A stretch of 64,000 nt of DNA from Galliscardovia ingluviei (GCF_014635685.1 NZ_BMDH01000001.1:62001-126000); one strand, 5' to 3'; positions 8,727-19,339 are shown, counted from the stretch's first letter. The notes: generated by a model not told the origin, from the sequence alone. Translations and numbers: made by a program.

Positions 8727-10109
8727 ATGGTTATGGAGCGTCAAGAACAGTCAACACACAAGCAAAGCACAAGTAATGCTAATAGCGCATTGTCTGCATC
8801 GCAATCTCATATTAGTGAAAGTGATCGTGCAAAATTAAGTATTGCTGGGCATGACTACCAATTGCCTGTAGTGCATGCGACGCAAGGTCCTGATGGCATT
8901 GTGGTGTCAGGATTACGCAATGATGGATGGGTGACGCTTGACCCTGGATTCCTTACCACAGCACAGTGCGAGTCAAAAATTACCTTTATCGATGGTAAAA
9001 ACTCAATTTTGCGCTATCGTGGATACCCTATTGAAGAGCTTTGTGCAGAATCCAACTTCCTTGAAGTTGCTATGCTGTTGCAACGCGGCGAATTACCAAC
9101 ACGCCTTGAATATGGTGATTTTCGAGAGCGGATTTTACGCAATACGATGGTTGGTGAAGATTTTCGCGCGTTTTTAGGCTCCTTCCCAAGATCTTCTCAT
9201 CCAATGAGTGTGCTGGCTTCCGCAGTCAATGCATTGGCAGCGTTTTACCCTGACACTACTGCTATTGATGAAGATAGTTTGCATGAAGCCTCTGCAATTA
9301 TTATGGCAAAAGTACGTACCATTGTGTCACTGATTCACCGTAGAAGTCGTAATGAGCCGTTGCTGTATCCTGATCATTCACGCGGATATGTTGATGACTT
9401 TTTGCGCATGAGTTTTGCTGTGCCATACACGCATTATGAATCGGATCCGCTGATGGTCGATGCTTTAGATAAGTTGCTGATTATTCACGCTGATCATGAG
9501 CAGAATTGTTCTACATCAGTAGTGCGTATTGCTGGAAGTGCTCATGCCAATTTGTATGCTGCTGTTGCCGCAGGTATTAATGCCTTATCTGGTCCGCTCC
9601 ATGGTGGTGCTAACGAGCGTGTATTGCGTCAGTTGCAAGCAATTCGAGAAAGTGACGGCACGGTTCGTGATTATGTAGAGCAAGCTAAACAAGAAGGTCG
9701 TAAGATTTCTGGTTTGGGTCATCGCGTCTATAAATCGTATGATCCAAGGGCTGCTATTGCAAAAAGCTATTTAGAGCGCATTGTGGCTGACCGCGGTGAG
9801 CAGAATCAAGAGCTGCAAGCCTTGCTTGATGTGGCATTAGAATTAGAAGATATTGCATTGCACGATGACTATTTTGTGTCGCGGCATCTGTATCCTAATG
9901 TGGACTTCTATACAGGACTTATTTATCGCATTATTGGATTCGATCCACAAATGTTTACCACATTATTTGCGCTTGGTCGTATTCCGGGTTGGATTGCGCA
10001 ATATCGGGAATTGCTGGCGGATCCTGCCACCAAGATTGGTCGTCCGCGACAGGTGTATACCGGTGAGCCATTACGCCATGTAGTGCCATTAAGTGAACGA
10101 CCGGAATAA
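8727..10109 (+). CDS. gltA: Citrate synthase
   Basis: A 460-residue type II citrate synthase that condenses oxaloacetate and acetyl-CoA. The catalytic triad is visible: His292 in LHGGANE, His332 in GLGHRVYKSYDPRA and Asp393 in PNVDFYTG. After an N-terminal hydrophilic stretch of about 30 residues comes a segment (ITFIDGKNSILRYRGYPIEEL) that matches the family. Bifidobacteria have an incomplete citric acid cycle, so its role is probably oxoglutarate and glutamate supply (established for the group). The start is uncertain: ATGs at 8727 and 8733 both lack a strong RBS. Confidence 0.94.
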   Translation: MVMERQEQSTHKQSTSNANSALSASQSHISESDRAKLSIAGHDYQLPVVHATQGPDGIVVSGLRNDGWVTLDPGFLTTAQCESKITFIDGKNSILRYRGYPIEELCAESNFLEVAMLLQRGELPTRLEYGDFRERILRNTMVGEDFRAFLGSFPRSSHPMSVLASAVNALAAFYPDTTAIDEDSLHEASAIIMAKVRTIVSLIHRRSRNEPLLYPDHSRGYVDDFLRMSFAVPYTHYESDPLMVDALDKLLIIHADHEQNCSTSVVRIAGSAHANLYAAVAAGINALSGPLHGGANERVLRQLQAIRESDGTVRDYVEQAKQEGRKISGLGHRVYKSYDPRAAIAKSYLERIVADRGEQNQELQALLDVALELEDIALHDDYFVSRHLYPNVDFYTGLIYRIIGFDPQMFTTLFALGRIPGWIAQYRELLADPATKIGRPRQVYTGEPLRHVVPLSERPE

Positions 10110-10215
10110 GTACGGTAGCACGGTAGTGATGGCATAGTGATCATCGGCATGATAATCAGCATTCGCGATACATCATGCGGCATATCAGTGGAAGCTAGCG
10201 CGCAGACATACGAAA

Positions 10216-10249
10216 GGGCTTATAACATCACGTTATAAGCCCAGTTTTA
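10216..10249. terminator. Bidirectional terminator between gltA and dapD
   Basis: A perfect 11-bp stem GGGCTTATAAC/GTTATAAGCCC with a 5-base loop is followed by AGTTTTAT on the plus strand. It sits between two convergent genes. Confidence 0.8.
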
Positions 10250-10273
10250 TATGCCTTTTGACTATTGCTCAAT

Positions 10274-10299
10274 GTAGCTATTTACGGTAGCTATTTACG
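10274..10299. repeat. 13-bp tandem repeat
   Basis: Two perfect adjacent copies of GTAGCTATTTACG, with a partial third (GTAGCTAT) 15 bases later. The repeat lies in the convergent gap between gltA and dapD. Confidence 0.8.
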
Positions 10300-10349
10300 T
10301 CTAATGTAGCTATATATGCTCAGCACAGATGAAATAGCCGTACCAGCAA

Positions 10350-11327
10350 TTAGTTCTTATGCAAGTCAGCATTTAATTCAATACCACTTGCACGGTGACG
10401 AGCCTCAATAGCACCAGTAACACTATTGCGAATAAAGAGAATATTATTCTTTCCCGATAGCTCAGCACCCTTAACGATTTCAAGTGGCAGCCCTTGAGCG
10501 ACCTTTTCCTTATCATATAGAGTGACTTTGGTGCCAGCGGTAACATACAAACCAGCTTCAACCACGCAGTGATCACCCAAAGAAATACCAATGCCAGCAT
10601 TAGCGCCAAGCAAGCTGTGCTCGCCAATAGTGACGCGATGCTTACCGCCGCCAGAGAGTGTGCCCATAATGGAAGCACCGCCGCCAATATCAGAACCATC
10701 GCCAACGACAACACCCTGAGAAATACGACCTTCAACCATGGATGTGCCAAGGGTACCTGCATTAAAGTTAATAAAACCTTCATGCATAATCGTTGTTCCA
10801 GGAGCAACATACGCACCCAAGCGCACACGATCAGCATTGGCAATACGCACGCCAGTTGGTACCACATAGTCCACCATGCGTGGAATCTTATCGATAGCCA
10901 ACACCGTTACGTTATTTGCTGGCAGACCTGCACGAGCCATACTTGCCATAAATTCAAGGCGACGATTAGCAAAATTAGCTACTGGGAATGGTCCGCAATT
11001 GGTCCACACTACATTAGCTAAACTGCCAAAAATTCCGTCCAAATTGATGCTATTAGGCAATGCTAAACGCATACTCAATGCATGTAAACGCAAATAGGCA
11101 TCAGCTGCATCGCGCACAGGCTCATCGAAATCACTGACTGTAAATACAGGCTGACGTTTCACACCACGGGCATCAAATGTTTGCGAAGCAAGATCGCCAA
11201 AACTATGTGCTGGTTGTTCTCCCTCAGATGGAGCCTGACCAACGGTAAGCTGTGGATACCATACATCAAGTACAGTGCCTGCCTCATCTACGCTGGCAAG
11301 TCCCCAGCCCCATGCGGTTCGTGTCAT
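10350..11327 (-). CDS. dapD: 2,3,4,5-tetrahydropyridine-2,6-dicarboxylate N-succinyltransferase
   Basis: A 325-residue acyltransferase of the lysine/diaminopimelate pathway that succinylates tetrahydrodipicolinate. The second half is a left-handed beta-helix made of hexapeptide repeats ([20 protein letters not shown], then [20 protein letters not shown]). The segment [10 protein letters not shown] and the [23 protein letters not shown] block are typical of actinobacterial DapD. GAGGAGG stands seven bases before the ATG. It is a single gene, convergent with gltA and divergent from prfB. Confidence 0.93.
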   Translation of the reverse strand: MTRTAWGWGLASVDEAGTVLDVWYPQLTVGQAPSEGEQPAHSFGDLASQTFDARGVKRQPVFTVSDFDEPVRDAADAYLRLHALSMRLALPNSINLDGIFGSLANVVWTNCGPFPVANFANRRLEFMASMARAGLPANNVTVLAIDKIPRMVDYVVPTGVRIANADRVRLGAYVAPGTTIMHEGFINFNAGTLGTSMVEGRISQGVVVGDGSDIGGGASIMGTLSGGGKHRVTIGEHSLLGANAGIGISLGDHCVVEAGLYVTAGTKVTLYDKEKVAQGLPLEIVKGAELSGKNNILFIRNSVTGAIEARHRASGIELNADLHKN

Positions 11328-11530
11328 TTTGCCTCCTCAATTCGCACATAAGTTGTGCATTACGCTCTATGAGTATAATGGATTATTGCAAGAGCTGTGT
11401 AAGATTTTCTATAAAATGAATACCTATTGTTGCGACTAACCAGTACAATTTGTGCCTTAGGGTAAGAAGCTGTATACGTGCCAGCTGCACACCAAACGCG
11501 GCGCACAAATTCAAGATAGGTATGGAGATA

Positions 11531-12649
11531 ATGGCAGATTTTGATTTTTCTCAAGAAATCAACGCATTGCATGCAACATATGACACTATTGCCAAAGCCA
11601 TTGATCTCGATGATTTACAGCAGCGTATCAAGCAGTTAGAGCAAGAAGCCAGTGCGCCAGGTCTTTGGGATGATCCAGATCATGCCCAACAAGTGACTAG
11701 TAAACTTTCAGCTGCTGAATCCCAGCTGAAGCGTTTAACAACAGTTGCCTCTCGTATTGCTGATGTAGAAACTTTGGTTGAGCTTGGTAGGGAAGAAGCT
11801 GATCAGGAAACTCTTGCGGAGGCACAAACAGAAATCCAGGCAGTGCATCAGACTTTAGCTGATATTGAAATTCAAACACTACTCGATGGTGAATATGATG
11901 AGCGTAGTGCTGTGGTGACTATTCGCTCTGGTGCTGGCGGCGTGGATGCTGCCGATTGGGCACAAATGTTGTTGCGTATGTATTTACGCTGGGCTGAGCG
12001 CCACGGCTACAAGGCTAAGGTTATGGATACCTCGTATGCCGAAGAAGCAGGTATTAAATCAGCAACATTCCAAGTGGATGCGCCATATGCGTACGGTCGT
12101 CTTTCAGTAGAGGGTGGTACACACCGTTTGGTTCGTATTTCACCATTTGATAATCAGAGTAGGCGCCAAACGAGTTTTGCAGCTGTTGAAGTAGTGCCTT
12201 TGGTTGAGCCAACAGATCATATTGATATTCCAGATACTGATATTCGTGTAGATACCTATATGTCGTCTGGTCCAGGTGGTCAGGGTGTTAATACTACGTA
12301 TTCTGCTGTACGCATTACGCATTTGCCAACTGGCATTGTGGTTACCATGCAAGATGAGCGTAGCCAGATTCAAAATCGTGCTGCAGCAATGTCTGTTCTG
12401 CAATCGCGATTGCTGGTAATTCGTCATGAAGAAGAAGCGCGTAAAAAGAAAGAACTTGCTGGCGATATTAAGGCCAGCTGGGGCGATCAGATGCGCTCAT
12501 ATGTGTTGCACCCATATCAAATGGTAAAAGATTTGCGTACTGGATATGAAACTTCACAAACCCAAGCGGTATTTGATGGCGATATCGATGGGTTTATTGA
12601 TGCGGGTATTCGTTGGCGTCATCAGCAGCGCAAACAAGAAGAGGCATAA
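11531..12649 (+). CDS. prfB: Peptide chain release factor 2
   Basis: A 372-residue class I release factor that reads UGA and UAA. The recognition tripeptide SPF is in [16 protein letters not shown], and the peptidyl-hydrolysis motif GGQ is in [14 protein letters not shown]. The N-terminal domain is helical. The frame is continuous, so the +1 programmed frameshift at an early UGA known from many bacterial prfB genes is absent. The ATG at 11531 follows GGAGATA; an ATG nine bases earlier is in the same frame. The gene is 13 bases upstream of ftsE. Confidence 0.95.
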   Translation: MADFDFSQEINALHATYDTIAKAIDLDDLQQRIKQLEQEASAPGLWDDPDHAQQVTSKLSAAESQLKRLTTVASRIADVETLVELGREEADQETLAEAQTEIQAVHQTLADIEIQTLLDGEYDERSAVVTIRSGAGGVDAADWAQMLLRMYLRWAERHGYKAKVMDTSYAEEAGIKSATFQVDAPYAYGRLSVEGGTHRLVRISPFDNQSRRQTSFAAVEVVPLVEPTDHIDIPDTDIRVDTYMSSGPGGQGVNTTYSAVRITHLPTGIVVTMQDERSQIQNRAAAMSVLQSRLLVIRHEEEARKKKELAGDIKASWGDQMRSYVLHPYQMVKDLRTGYETSQTQAVFDGDIDGFIDAGIRWRHQQRKQEEA

Positions 12650-12662
12650 GTAAGGAGTACTT

Positions 12663-14066
12663 ATGGCATTAATCAGTCTCGATCAGGTGAGCAAAATATA
12701 TCCGCGTGGTTCAAGACCAGCGCTTGATGCAATTTCGCTTGATATTGAGCGTGGTGAATTTGTGTTTTTAGTAGGCGCTTCTGGCTCTGGTAAAACATCA
12801 TTATTGCGTTTGTTGTTGCACGAAGAACAAGCCACTGAAGGTGATATTCGCGTCGCGGGCAATGATTTGCGCCGTATGAGCAATCGCCAAGTGCCACATT
12901 ACCGCAGGTCTATTGGATTCGTATTTCAAGATTACAAGTTATTGCCCAATAAAACAGTTTGGGAAAATGTAGCATTTGCTCTTGAAGTGATTGGTGCCAA
13001 GCGTTCTACTATTAAGACGCTTGTGCCGCAGGTATTGGAAACAGTTGGTCTTACTGGCAAAGAAGATCGCAGACCGCAAGAGCTTTCCGGCGGTGAGCAG
13101 CAGCGTGTGGCTATTGCCCGTGCTTATGTGAATCACCCAAGCCTACTGCTTGCTGATGAGCCAACAGGAAATTTGGATCCGACGACTTCTGTGGGCATTA
13201 TGGAAGTGTTGGAGGCTATTAACCGCACTGGCACTACTATTGTGATGGCTACGCATAATGAGGAAATTGTGAACTCGATGCGCAAGCGTGTAATCGAATT
13301 GCATAATGGCAAAATTGTGCGTGATGAGCGTCAAGGATCCTATGATTCTACTCGCTACTTCCCAGATGCTGAGGTTGAGGCAAAAGCACAGCGCGTTATT
13401 GGCGTTGATCATAGTTTGCGCAAACAAGTACTTGCTGATGCTCATGGAGAGACAAACGATACCAAAGGAAGCCTTCCTACACGCGAACAAGAAGTTACGG
13501 GATCGGTACAAGCCGTTGCTCAAGCTGCACAGTTAGTGGAGCAAGATGAGGGCATTGCTAGGCTCGCCCAGAGTGTGCATACTGGTAGAAAAGGTCGCTA
13601 CGGAGAAATATTTGTATCTCTTGAAGATACTTTAACGTGGGGTAAAGGGCTTAAACTCGATCAGTTGCATGAAGGCTCTGGGGTTGCTGATCAGGCGCAG
13701 TCAACTGTTGGAAATAATTCAGATGTGCAAGAAGCCACAGAAGCCAACAAAACTGCCAAAGATACTGTAGATACTACGGATACTACTGGTGCTGCATCAG
13801 CTCCAGCTCATTCCGATGATGCCGACGCTGTAGCTTCTACGGATGGTACAACTACACAGTCTACGTCAGCTGTTCCATCTGCTCCAGCAGAGCATGCGAA
13901 GTTCATGCCGCCTGCGCCGCCTAAGGCTCCAAGTCAGCGTGAACAGCACGATGCCAGTGATCACGATGGCAACAGTGCAGATAGAGGGGCAGTGCAGCAT
14001 TCTGGTGATACTAAGCAACATACCCCACAAGAGCAGCATTCAGACCAAGATCACGAGGAGCGATAA
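12663..14066 (+). CDS. ftsE: Cell division ATP-binding protein FtsE with a long C-terminal extension
   Basis: A 467-residue protein. Residues 1 to about 225 are the FtsE ABC ATPase: Walker [10 protein letters not shown], signature [15 protein letters not shown], Walker [14 protein letters not shown] and switch His in MATHNEE. About 240 residues follow that are acidic, rich in Ala, Ser, Thr, Gln and Asp, and end in a His/Asp/Gln-rich segment; this part looks disordered. Standard FtsE is about 220-230 residues, so the protein is roughly doubled. With FtsX it gates peptidoglycan hydrolysis at the septum. RBS AAGGAG; the stop overlaps the ftsX start by one base (TAATG). Confidence 0.93.
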   Translation: MALISLDQVSKIYPRGSRPALDAISLDIERGEFVFLVGASGSGKTSLLRLLLHEEQATEGDIRVAGNDLRRMSNRQVPHYRRSIGFVFQDYKLLPNKTVWENVAFALEVIGAKRSTIKTLVPQVLETVGLTGKEDRRPQELSGGEQQRVAIARAYVNHPSLLLADEPTGNLDPTTSVGIMEVLEAINRTGTTIVMATHNEEIVNSMRKRVIELHNGKIVRDERQGSYDSTRYFPDAEVEAKAQRVIGVDHSLRKQVLADAHGETNDTKGSLPTREQEVTGSVQAVAQAAQLVEQDEGIARLAQSVHTGRKGRYGEIFVSLEDTLTWGKGLKLDQLHEGSGVADQAQSTVGNNSDVQEATEANKTAKDTVDTTDTTGAASAPAHSDDADAVASTDGTTTQSTSAVPSAPAEHAKFMPPAPPKAPSQREQHDASDHDGNSADRGAVQHSGDTKQHTPQEQHSDQDHEER

Positions 14067-14992
14067 TGCGATTTCGCTTTATACTTTCAGAAACATGGAC
14101 CAATATTCGTAGAAATGGTTCCATGATTCTTTCAGTAATGTTAGTAACATTTATTTCGTTCCTATTTATTGGTGCTTCTGTGCTGATGCAAGCACAAATC
14201 ACTCAGGCCAAAGGTGATTGGTACGACAAAGTTGAGGTAGTGGTTTGGCTTTGCCCGGATGGCAGTAGTCAGTCTGCGAATTGTGCTTCTGGCAAGGCGC
14301 CTACGCAGGAAGAGATTGTAGATATTGAGCAAACTATTACTACACAACTTCCTAAAGTAGTTTCTTCTGATATCAGCTATGTTTCTCGTCAAGAATTTTT
14401 TGATAACACGTTTACCAAACGGTATCCAGGAGGCGTGTATCAAGGTCGTACTATGACTCCTGCTGATATGCAAGATTCTTTGCGACTACAGCTAACTGAT
14501 CCTTCAAAATACACACAGGTTTCAGAAGTGCTTTCTGGTGTTAATGGTGTCGAAGATGTACAAGACCAGCGTCAGATTTTTGACCCAGTATTCGCCGTAC
14601 TGAACAGGGCAACAGCAGTAACAGTAGCTCTTGCAGTAGTTATGATTGTCGTTGCCGTACTTCTGACGGGCACCACGATTCGTATGTCAGCAGCTTCTAG
14701 GCGCAATGAAACTGAGATTATGCGTTTTGTTGGTGCCTCTAATCTCGTTATTCGCTTGCCATTCGTACTAGAAGGCGCGTTAGCAGCATTCCTAGGCTCG
14801 TTGCTTTCTGGAGCTGTACTCGCTGGCATGGTAGAAGTGTTCATTACACGGTGGTTAGCGCAAACAATTTCCTGGATGCCATTTATTACAATGCGTACAG
14901 TAGCTGTGATCACTCCTGGATTAGTGCTGGGAGCAGTACTGCTTTCAGTTGTCGTTTCTGCGATTTCATTGCGTCGATATTTGAAAGCGTAA
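14066..14992 (+). CDS. ftsX: Cell division permease-like protein FtsX
   Basis: A 308-residue membrane partner of FtsE. An N-terminal membrane segment (ILSVMLVTFISFLFIGASVL) is followed by an extracellular domain of about 130 residues containing DISYVSRQEFFDNTF, and then three membrane segments. The family motif IRMSAASRRNETEIMRFVGA lies between the second and third membrane segments. The extracellular domain contains two Cys (WLCPDG, SANCAS), which could form a disulfide. It is translationally coupled to ftsE and followed by the probable client hydrolase. Confidence 0.94.
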   Translation: MRFRFILSETWTNIRRNGSMILSVMLVTFISFLFIGASVLMQAQITQAKGDWYDKVEVVVWLCPDGSSQSANCASGKAPTQEEIVDIEQTITTQLPKVVSSDISYVSRQEFFDNTFTKRYPGGVYQGRTMTPADMQDSLRLQLTDPSKYTQVSEVLSGVNGVEDVQDQRQIFDPVFAVLNRATAVTVALAVVMIVVAVLLTGTTIRMSAASRRNETEIMRFVGASNLVIRLPFVLEGALAAFLGSLLSGAVLAGMVEVFITRWLAQTISWMPFITMRTVAVITPGLVLGAVLLSVVVSAISLRRYLKA

Positions 14993-15105
14993 GTTAACAT
15001 ACGCGTATCGTATGAAACGTAGTCAGCATCAATATGGGGTGTAGGCAAAGCGACATAAATACGCTATAGTTACAGATAGTGTTTGTCACAACGTAAGGAG
15101 ACGGA

Positions 15106-16482
15106 ATGCGAAGCACAGGACAGGTGTGGACTCGAAGGGCCATTGGTGCACTGTTAGCACTAGGGTTAGGTCTCACTCTTGCTGTTGCACAGTTAGGTGT
15201 TACACAAACCGCCTCAGCTGTTTCTTGGTCGCAACTACAGCAAACTAAGGCACATCATGCTGACTTGAAAGCGCAACTTGCTGGGGTTAATGCTGAGCTG
15301 GCTCAAAAAATTATTGAACTTGATGATTTAACATCAAATCAGATTCCTGCAGCCCAACAGGCGTTAGATAATGCTAATCAGCAGGCACAGCAGGCTAAAG
15401 ATGCTGCTCAAGCTGCAACGGAACGCTTGAAGGCTGCACAACAAGATAAAGCCACGTTGGAAGAACAAATTAAGCAAACTGGTGCAGACTATGATGATGC
15501 GCATGCTGCGGTAGCGCAGATCGCGCGCGATAGTTTCCATAGCTCGCAAGCAGGCAATATTTTGAGTATTGCTACAGGGTCTGCAGATACTGATGATTTT
15601 ATCAATTCTATGCAATCTCAGGCTGCGCTAAGTCGTTCAGAAGCTAGTGTTGCTAATGATGCAGCAAATGAGCAGAATTTGCAGATGAATCGCAAAGATC
15701 GTTTGGATGCTATTGAACGTCAAATCGCACAGTTGAAAGATCAGGCTGAACAGCAGGCAGCTCAAGCCCAGCAAGCTGCCGATGACGCAGCGCAGAAAAA
15801 GAGTGAGCTGGACGCACTGCGTACACAAAGTGAGCAGCGACGCAAGGATTTGGAATCTCAGCAAGGAGAATTAAAAACTCAAGCAGCGCAGGAAGCAGCG
15901 GCAATTGTTTCTATGCAGGCTGAGATTGATTCTTGGAATCAGCAGCATCTTGGCGGACAAGCAGATGCATCGAGTGGCGGTAAGCAGCAGATTGGTAATG
16001 GTGGCGGATCATCATCTAATACCGGCGGTACCAACTATGGTTCGGCTAGTGGTATGAATTATGGCGTCCCTGGTCAATGTCCAGAAGGTGCAGGATTCTG
16101 CTACGGTCACGCAACTGGTAATACTGTTGGCGGTAGTGCTTATCCGGAACGACAGTGCACACTGTGGGCATATATTCGACGCTCTCAGCTTGGGCTTCCA
16201 GTAGGTTCCTATATGGGCAATGGTGCTGACTGGGCTAATACTGCACGTAGACTCGGATATGTTGTCAATAGAACACCACATGTCGGTGCCGTTATGGTAT
16301 TTGCACGTGGACAGTGGACTGGATCTTGGGCAGCTGACCCAACGTATGGGCATGTTGCCGTTGTCGAGCGTGTGAATGCTGACGGTTCAGTACTGATTTC
16401 TCAAGGTGGTACTGGATTTGCGACATTCCCTGCATATCAGACAATTTACAATACTGGAGCCTACGAATACGTGCACTACTAA
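15106..16482 (+). CDS. Secreted coiled-coil CHAP-domain peptidoglycan hydrolase (PcsB-like, FtsEX client)
   Basis: A 458-residue exported protein. A signal peptide covers roughly residues 1-37 (hydrophobic LLALGLGLTLAVAQLGV, then TASA). A long Gln/Ala-rich coiled coil covers about residues 40-285, followed by a Gly/Ser/Asn linker and a C-terminal CHAP domain. The catalytic Cys is Cys351 in PERQCTLWAY and His is His416 in YGHVAVVE. Signal peptide, coiled coil, flexible linker and CHAP match streptococcal PcsB and related FtsX-activated hydrolases; the position directly after ftsEX supports that role (inference). The RBS AAGGAGA is strong. Confidence 0.9.
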   Translation: MRSTGQVWTRRAIGALLALGLGLTLAVAQLGVTQTASAVSWSQLQQTKAHHADLKAQLAGVNAELAQKIIELDDLTSNQIPAAQQALDNANQQAQQAKDAAQAATERLKAAQQDKATLEEQIKQTGADYDDAHAAVAQIARDSFHSSQAGNILSIATGSADTDDFINSMQSQAALSRSEASVANDAANEQNLQMNRKDRLDAIERQIAQLKDQAEQQAAQAQQAADDAAQKKSELDALRTQSEQRRKDLESQQGELKTQAAQEAAAIVSMQAEIDSWNQQHLGGQADASSGGKQQIGNGGGSSSNTGGTNYGSASGMNYGVPGQCPEGAGFCYGHATGNTVGGSAYPERQCTLWAYIRRSQLGLPVGSYMGNGADWANTARRLGYVVNRTPHVGAVMVFARGQWTGSWAADPTYGHVAVVERVNADGSVLISQGGTGFATFPAYQTIYNTGAYEYVHY

Positions 16483-16520
16483 AGTTCTCTTGTAGTGCGC
16501 AATACAGTACGTGTTTTGTT

Positions 16521-16548
16521 ACCGCTGGCTTCGGTCAGCGGTTTTTTC
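16521..16548 (+). terminator. Terminator with UUCG tetraloop after the CHAP hydrolase gene
   Basis: The stem ACCGCTGGC/GTCAGCGGT (one G-U pair) is closed by a C(UUCG)G tetraloop and followed by six T. It separates the hydrolase gene from smpB. Confidence 0.9.
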
Positions 16549-16711
16549 TATGACATAGCTTGGTGGCATAGAGAATTTCTAGTTGAGGTGTACGAAGAAG
16601 TTTTGTACAGAACTGCACACTGAGTGTATGATACATACAGGTTATACGAGTGTTGCAAAAGTACTAAAAGACGTGCAGCTAGGACTGCGTACATGGTAGA
16701 AATCGGGAGCA

Positions 16712-17191
16712 ATGGCAAAAGATACAAGTACAGGAATAGTGCTTATCGCACAAAATCGTAAAGCACGCCATGATTACACAATTGAAGATCGCTACGAAGC
16801 AGGCATCTCACTATGGGGTACAGAGGTTAAATCCTTACGTATGGGACGTGCGTCATTGAGTGAGAGCTTTGTCTCTATTGATAAGCGCGGGGAAGTGTGG
16901 CTTGAAGGCGCCAATATTCCAGAATACCTCAATGGCACATGGACGAATCATAGTCCGAAGCGTAAGCGTAAACTCTTACTTCAAGCTCAGGAAATTCTCA
17001 AAATGTCACGTGCTATTGAAGCAAAAGGCTACACGATTGTTCCTTTGAGTTTGTATTTCAAAGATGGCAGAGTGAAAGTTGAGATTGCAGTAGCTAAAGG
17101 TAAGCGCGAATATGATAAGCGTCAGGCTTTGCGTGAAGAGCAAGATAAGCGCGATGCACTGCGTGCTATGCGTGCGGTAAATCGGCGCTAG
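16712..17191 (+). CDS. smpB: SsrA-binding protein SmpB
   Basis: A 159-residue partner of tmRNA in trans-translation, which frees stalled ribosomes. Family motifs are the N-terminal NRKARHDYTIEDRYEAGISL, the GTEVKSLRMGRASLSESF core and the basic tail KGKREYDKRQALREEQDK, which mimics a codon-anticodon stem. RBS GGGAG before ATG 16712. I found no tmRNA gene next to it. Confidence 0.95.
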   Translation: MAKDTSTGIVLIAQNRKARHDYTIEDRYEAGISLWGTEVKSLRMGRASLSESFVSIDKRGEVWLEGANIPEYLNGTWTNHSPKRKRKLLLQAQEILKMSRAIEAKGYTIVPLSLYFKDGRVKVEIAVAKGKREYDKRQALREEQDKRDALRAMRAVNRR

Positions 17192-17298
17192 TGTATTCGT
17201 CAGGTATGTTCAATCCCACATATTCCAGTATTTGAACATCAGCATAGCAATGTAGTGTCAATACTCCAATATGGCATAGGAACTATTGAGGAGGACGA

Positions 17299-18225
17299 GT
17301 GACAACAAGAAGGCATTGGCTAAAATCTCTGATGCGTACAGGGCGAGCAATGTGTGCAAGTCTGTTAAGCATCGTATGTGTTGTAGCATTAAGTTCGTGC
17401 GGTACTGTAGATGAGTCGAGTTTCCGAGCATATGATGTTTCACATATTAGCCGTGTAGATGATATTGCGCGATTAGTTCCTGAATCAGTGGCACGTGATG
17501 GCAAGCTTTCTGTTGGTATGAATGCTTCATATGCGCCAGCGGAGTTTCTTGCGAGCGATGGGCAAACGCCAGTTGGTTATGATGTAGATTTATCTCGTGC
17601 TATGGCACAGGTGCTTGGGCTCAAGGCTCAGTTTGTTAATGCTTCTTTTGACTCTATTATTCCTTCTATTGGCTCTAAATTTGATATTGGTATGTCAGCA
17701 TTTTCTATTACTCCAGAGCGTATAGAAACAGTAGATTTTGTCAGCTATTTCAAGGCTGGTGAAAAATTTGTAGTGCGTAAGGGCAATCCAGAGCGTGTCA
17801 ATCGTGATCAACTGTGTGGTCGAAAAATTGGTGTGCAGACGGGCACTATTGAAGAACAACACCTACTAACTGCTAGTGAACAATGTGAAGCACAAGATAA
17901 ACCTGATATTGAGGTTATGTCTTTTAAGCAGCAAGCAACAGTTACTACGGCAGTTATGACTGGTAAAATCGACGCATTTTATGCAGACTCACCTGTTGCA
18001 GGATATGCTATGAGTCAAACTGGGGATGCCCTTGAATCTCTCGGTCAAGATATTGGGGTCGCACACCACGGTATTGCTATTACTAAAGGTGATGAGCAGA
18101 CTGTTGAGGCAATCCAGCAAGCTATGCAATGGTTGATGGATAGTGGTGATTATCAAAAGATATTGCATATGTGGGGTGCTGACGATGGTGCAGAGCATCA
18201 GGCGCTTATTAATCCTCAAGAGTGA
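17299..18225 (+). CDS. Amino-acid ABC transporter substrate-binding lipoprotein (family 3)
   Basis: A 308-residue lipoprotein. A basic start and hydrophobic stretch lead to a lipobox around ALSSC, so the mature N-terminus would be the Cys at about residue 34. The rest is a family 3 solute-binding fold (GKLSVGMNASYAPAEFLA, YDVDLSRAMAQVLG, FDIGMSAFSITPERIETVDF, IGVQTGTIEEQHL). It probably binds a polar amino acid. It starts with GTG after a strong GAGGAGG. It heads a three-gene importer operon. There is a 106-base gap before the permease gene. Confidence 0.92.
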   Translation: MTTRRHWLKSLMRTGRAMCASLLSIVCVVALSSCGTVDESSFRAYDVSHISRVDDIARLVPESVARDGKLSVGMNASYAPAEFLASDGQTPVGYDVDLSRAMAQVLGLKAQFVNASFDSIIPSIGSKFDIGMSAFSITPERIETVDFVSYFKAGEKFVVRKGNPERVNRDQLCGRKIGVQTGTIEEQHLLTASEQCEAQDKPDIEVMSFKQQATVTTAVMTGKIDAFYADSPVAGYAMSQTGDALESLGQDIGVAHHGIAITKGDEQTVEAIQQAMQWLMDSGDYQKILHMWGADDGAEHQALINPQE

Positions 18226-18331
18226 TTGCATGATTATAGTAATTAAGCAGCACTAACTTTTATAACTAGCTTCCAATAGAAAACTCAAACATATACAGAG
18301 CAAAGACACACGCGAGCATGTAAGGTGAATA

Positions 18332-19330
18332 ATGGCACGGTTAAAAACTGCACAGCAAAACTCGCCAATAGACGAGCTCAATATTGACAATCGAATTGAA
18401 GCGCTTCCAGTGCGCAAAGCAGGTCCCGTTGTAGCAGGTGTTATTGTTGTGATACTTGCTGCTGCCTTACTGTGGGGTGTGGCTACCAATCCGCGGTTTG
18501 AATGGAATATCGTCTGGAAGTATTTATTTAACGAAAACGTGCTTTCTGGCATTGGCTACACGTTGCTGCTGACGGTTATTGCTATGGTAGTGGCTTTAGT
18601 GCTGGCAGTGATTCTTGCTATTATGCGCCAATCTAGCAATATTGTGCTCAGGGCAGTTAGCTGGTTCTTTATCTGGTTTTTCCGTGGCACACCAGTGTAT
18701 ACACAGTTGGTGTTTTGGGGGCTGTTTGCCGTGTTGATTCCGCGCATTTCTCTTGGAATTCCTTTTACTGATATTACATTTTGGAGTATTGACTCTGCCG
18801 ATGTTATTACTGCATTTAATGCAGCATGGATCGGGTTGTCGTTAAATGAGGCTGCTTATTTAAGTGAGATTGTGCGTGCTGGTCTTGATGCTGTCGATAA
18901 GGGGCAAAGTGAGGCAGCTCAGGCTTTGGGTATGCCTAGATCGTTAATTCTGCGCCGCGTGGTTTTGCCTCAGGCTATGCGTATTATTATTCCTCCTACA
19001 GGCAATGAAGCTATTAGTATGCTGAAAACCACGTCATTAGTACTTGCTGTGCCTTTTACTTTAGAATTGCAATTTGCTACTGATGCCATTGCAAACCGTA
19101 TTTATAAGCCTATTCCTTTGCTGATTGTGGCATGCTTCTGGTATCTGCTTATTACTTCTATTTTGATGGTTATTCAGGCTAGGCTGGAGCAGCATTTTGG
19201 TAAAGGTTTTGATGTGCGACCTATTGGTGCGCGTGCTAAGCATCCAGTAGATGCCTCTTCAAAGGCTGATGATTCTCAAGATGAGATTGTGCACAAAAAT
19301 AACGTAACATTTGCAGGGCTTAATGCGTAA
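18332..19330 (+). CDS. Amino-acid ABC transporter permease (HisM/GlnP type)
   Basis: A 332-residue permease of the polar amino-acid uptake family. A hydrophilic N-terminus of about 45 residues precedes the membrane segments. Key motifs are WFFIWFFRGTPVYTQL and the EAA-like region LSEIVRAGLDAVDKGQSEAA followed by ALGMPRSLILRRVVLPQAMR. It is expected to form a homodimer with the ATPase encoded nine bases downstream. The C-terminal 40 residues are hydrophilic and poorly conserved. Confidence 0.93.
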   Translation: MARLKTAQQNSPIDELNIDNRIEALPVRKAGPVVAGVIVVILAAALLWGVATNPRFEWNIVWKYLFNENVLSGIGYTLLLTVIAMVVALVLAVILAIMRQSSNIVLRAVSWFFIWFFRGTPVYTQLVFWGLFAVLIPRISLGIPFTDITFWSIDSADVITAFNAAWIGLSLNEAAYLSEIVRAGLDAVDKGQSEAAQALGMPRSLILRRVVLPQAMRIIIPPTGNEAISMLKTTSLVLAVPFTLELQFATDAIANRIYKPIPLLIVACFWYLLITSILMVIQARLEQHFGKGFDVRPIGARAKHPVDASSKADDSQDEIVHKNNVTFAGLNA

Positions 19331-19339
19331 GGCGGGACA

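Noticed and set aside
11450-11560. Possible programmed frameshift site in prfB
   Set aside because: The frame is continuous from the ATG at 11531 through the GGQ motif, with no early in-frame TGA and no shifted first segment.
16521-17298. Search for a tmRNA (ssrA) gene near smpB
   Set aside because: The flanking gaps are too short and no tRNA-Ala-like ends or tag frame could be seen.
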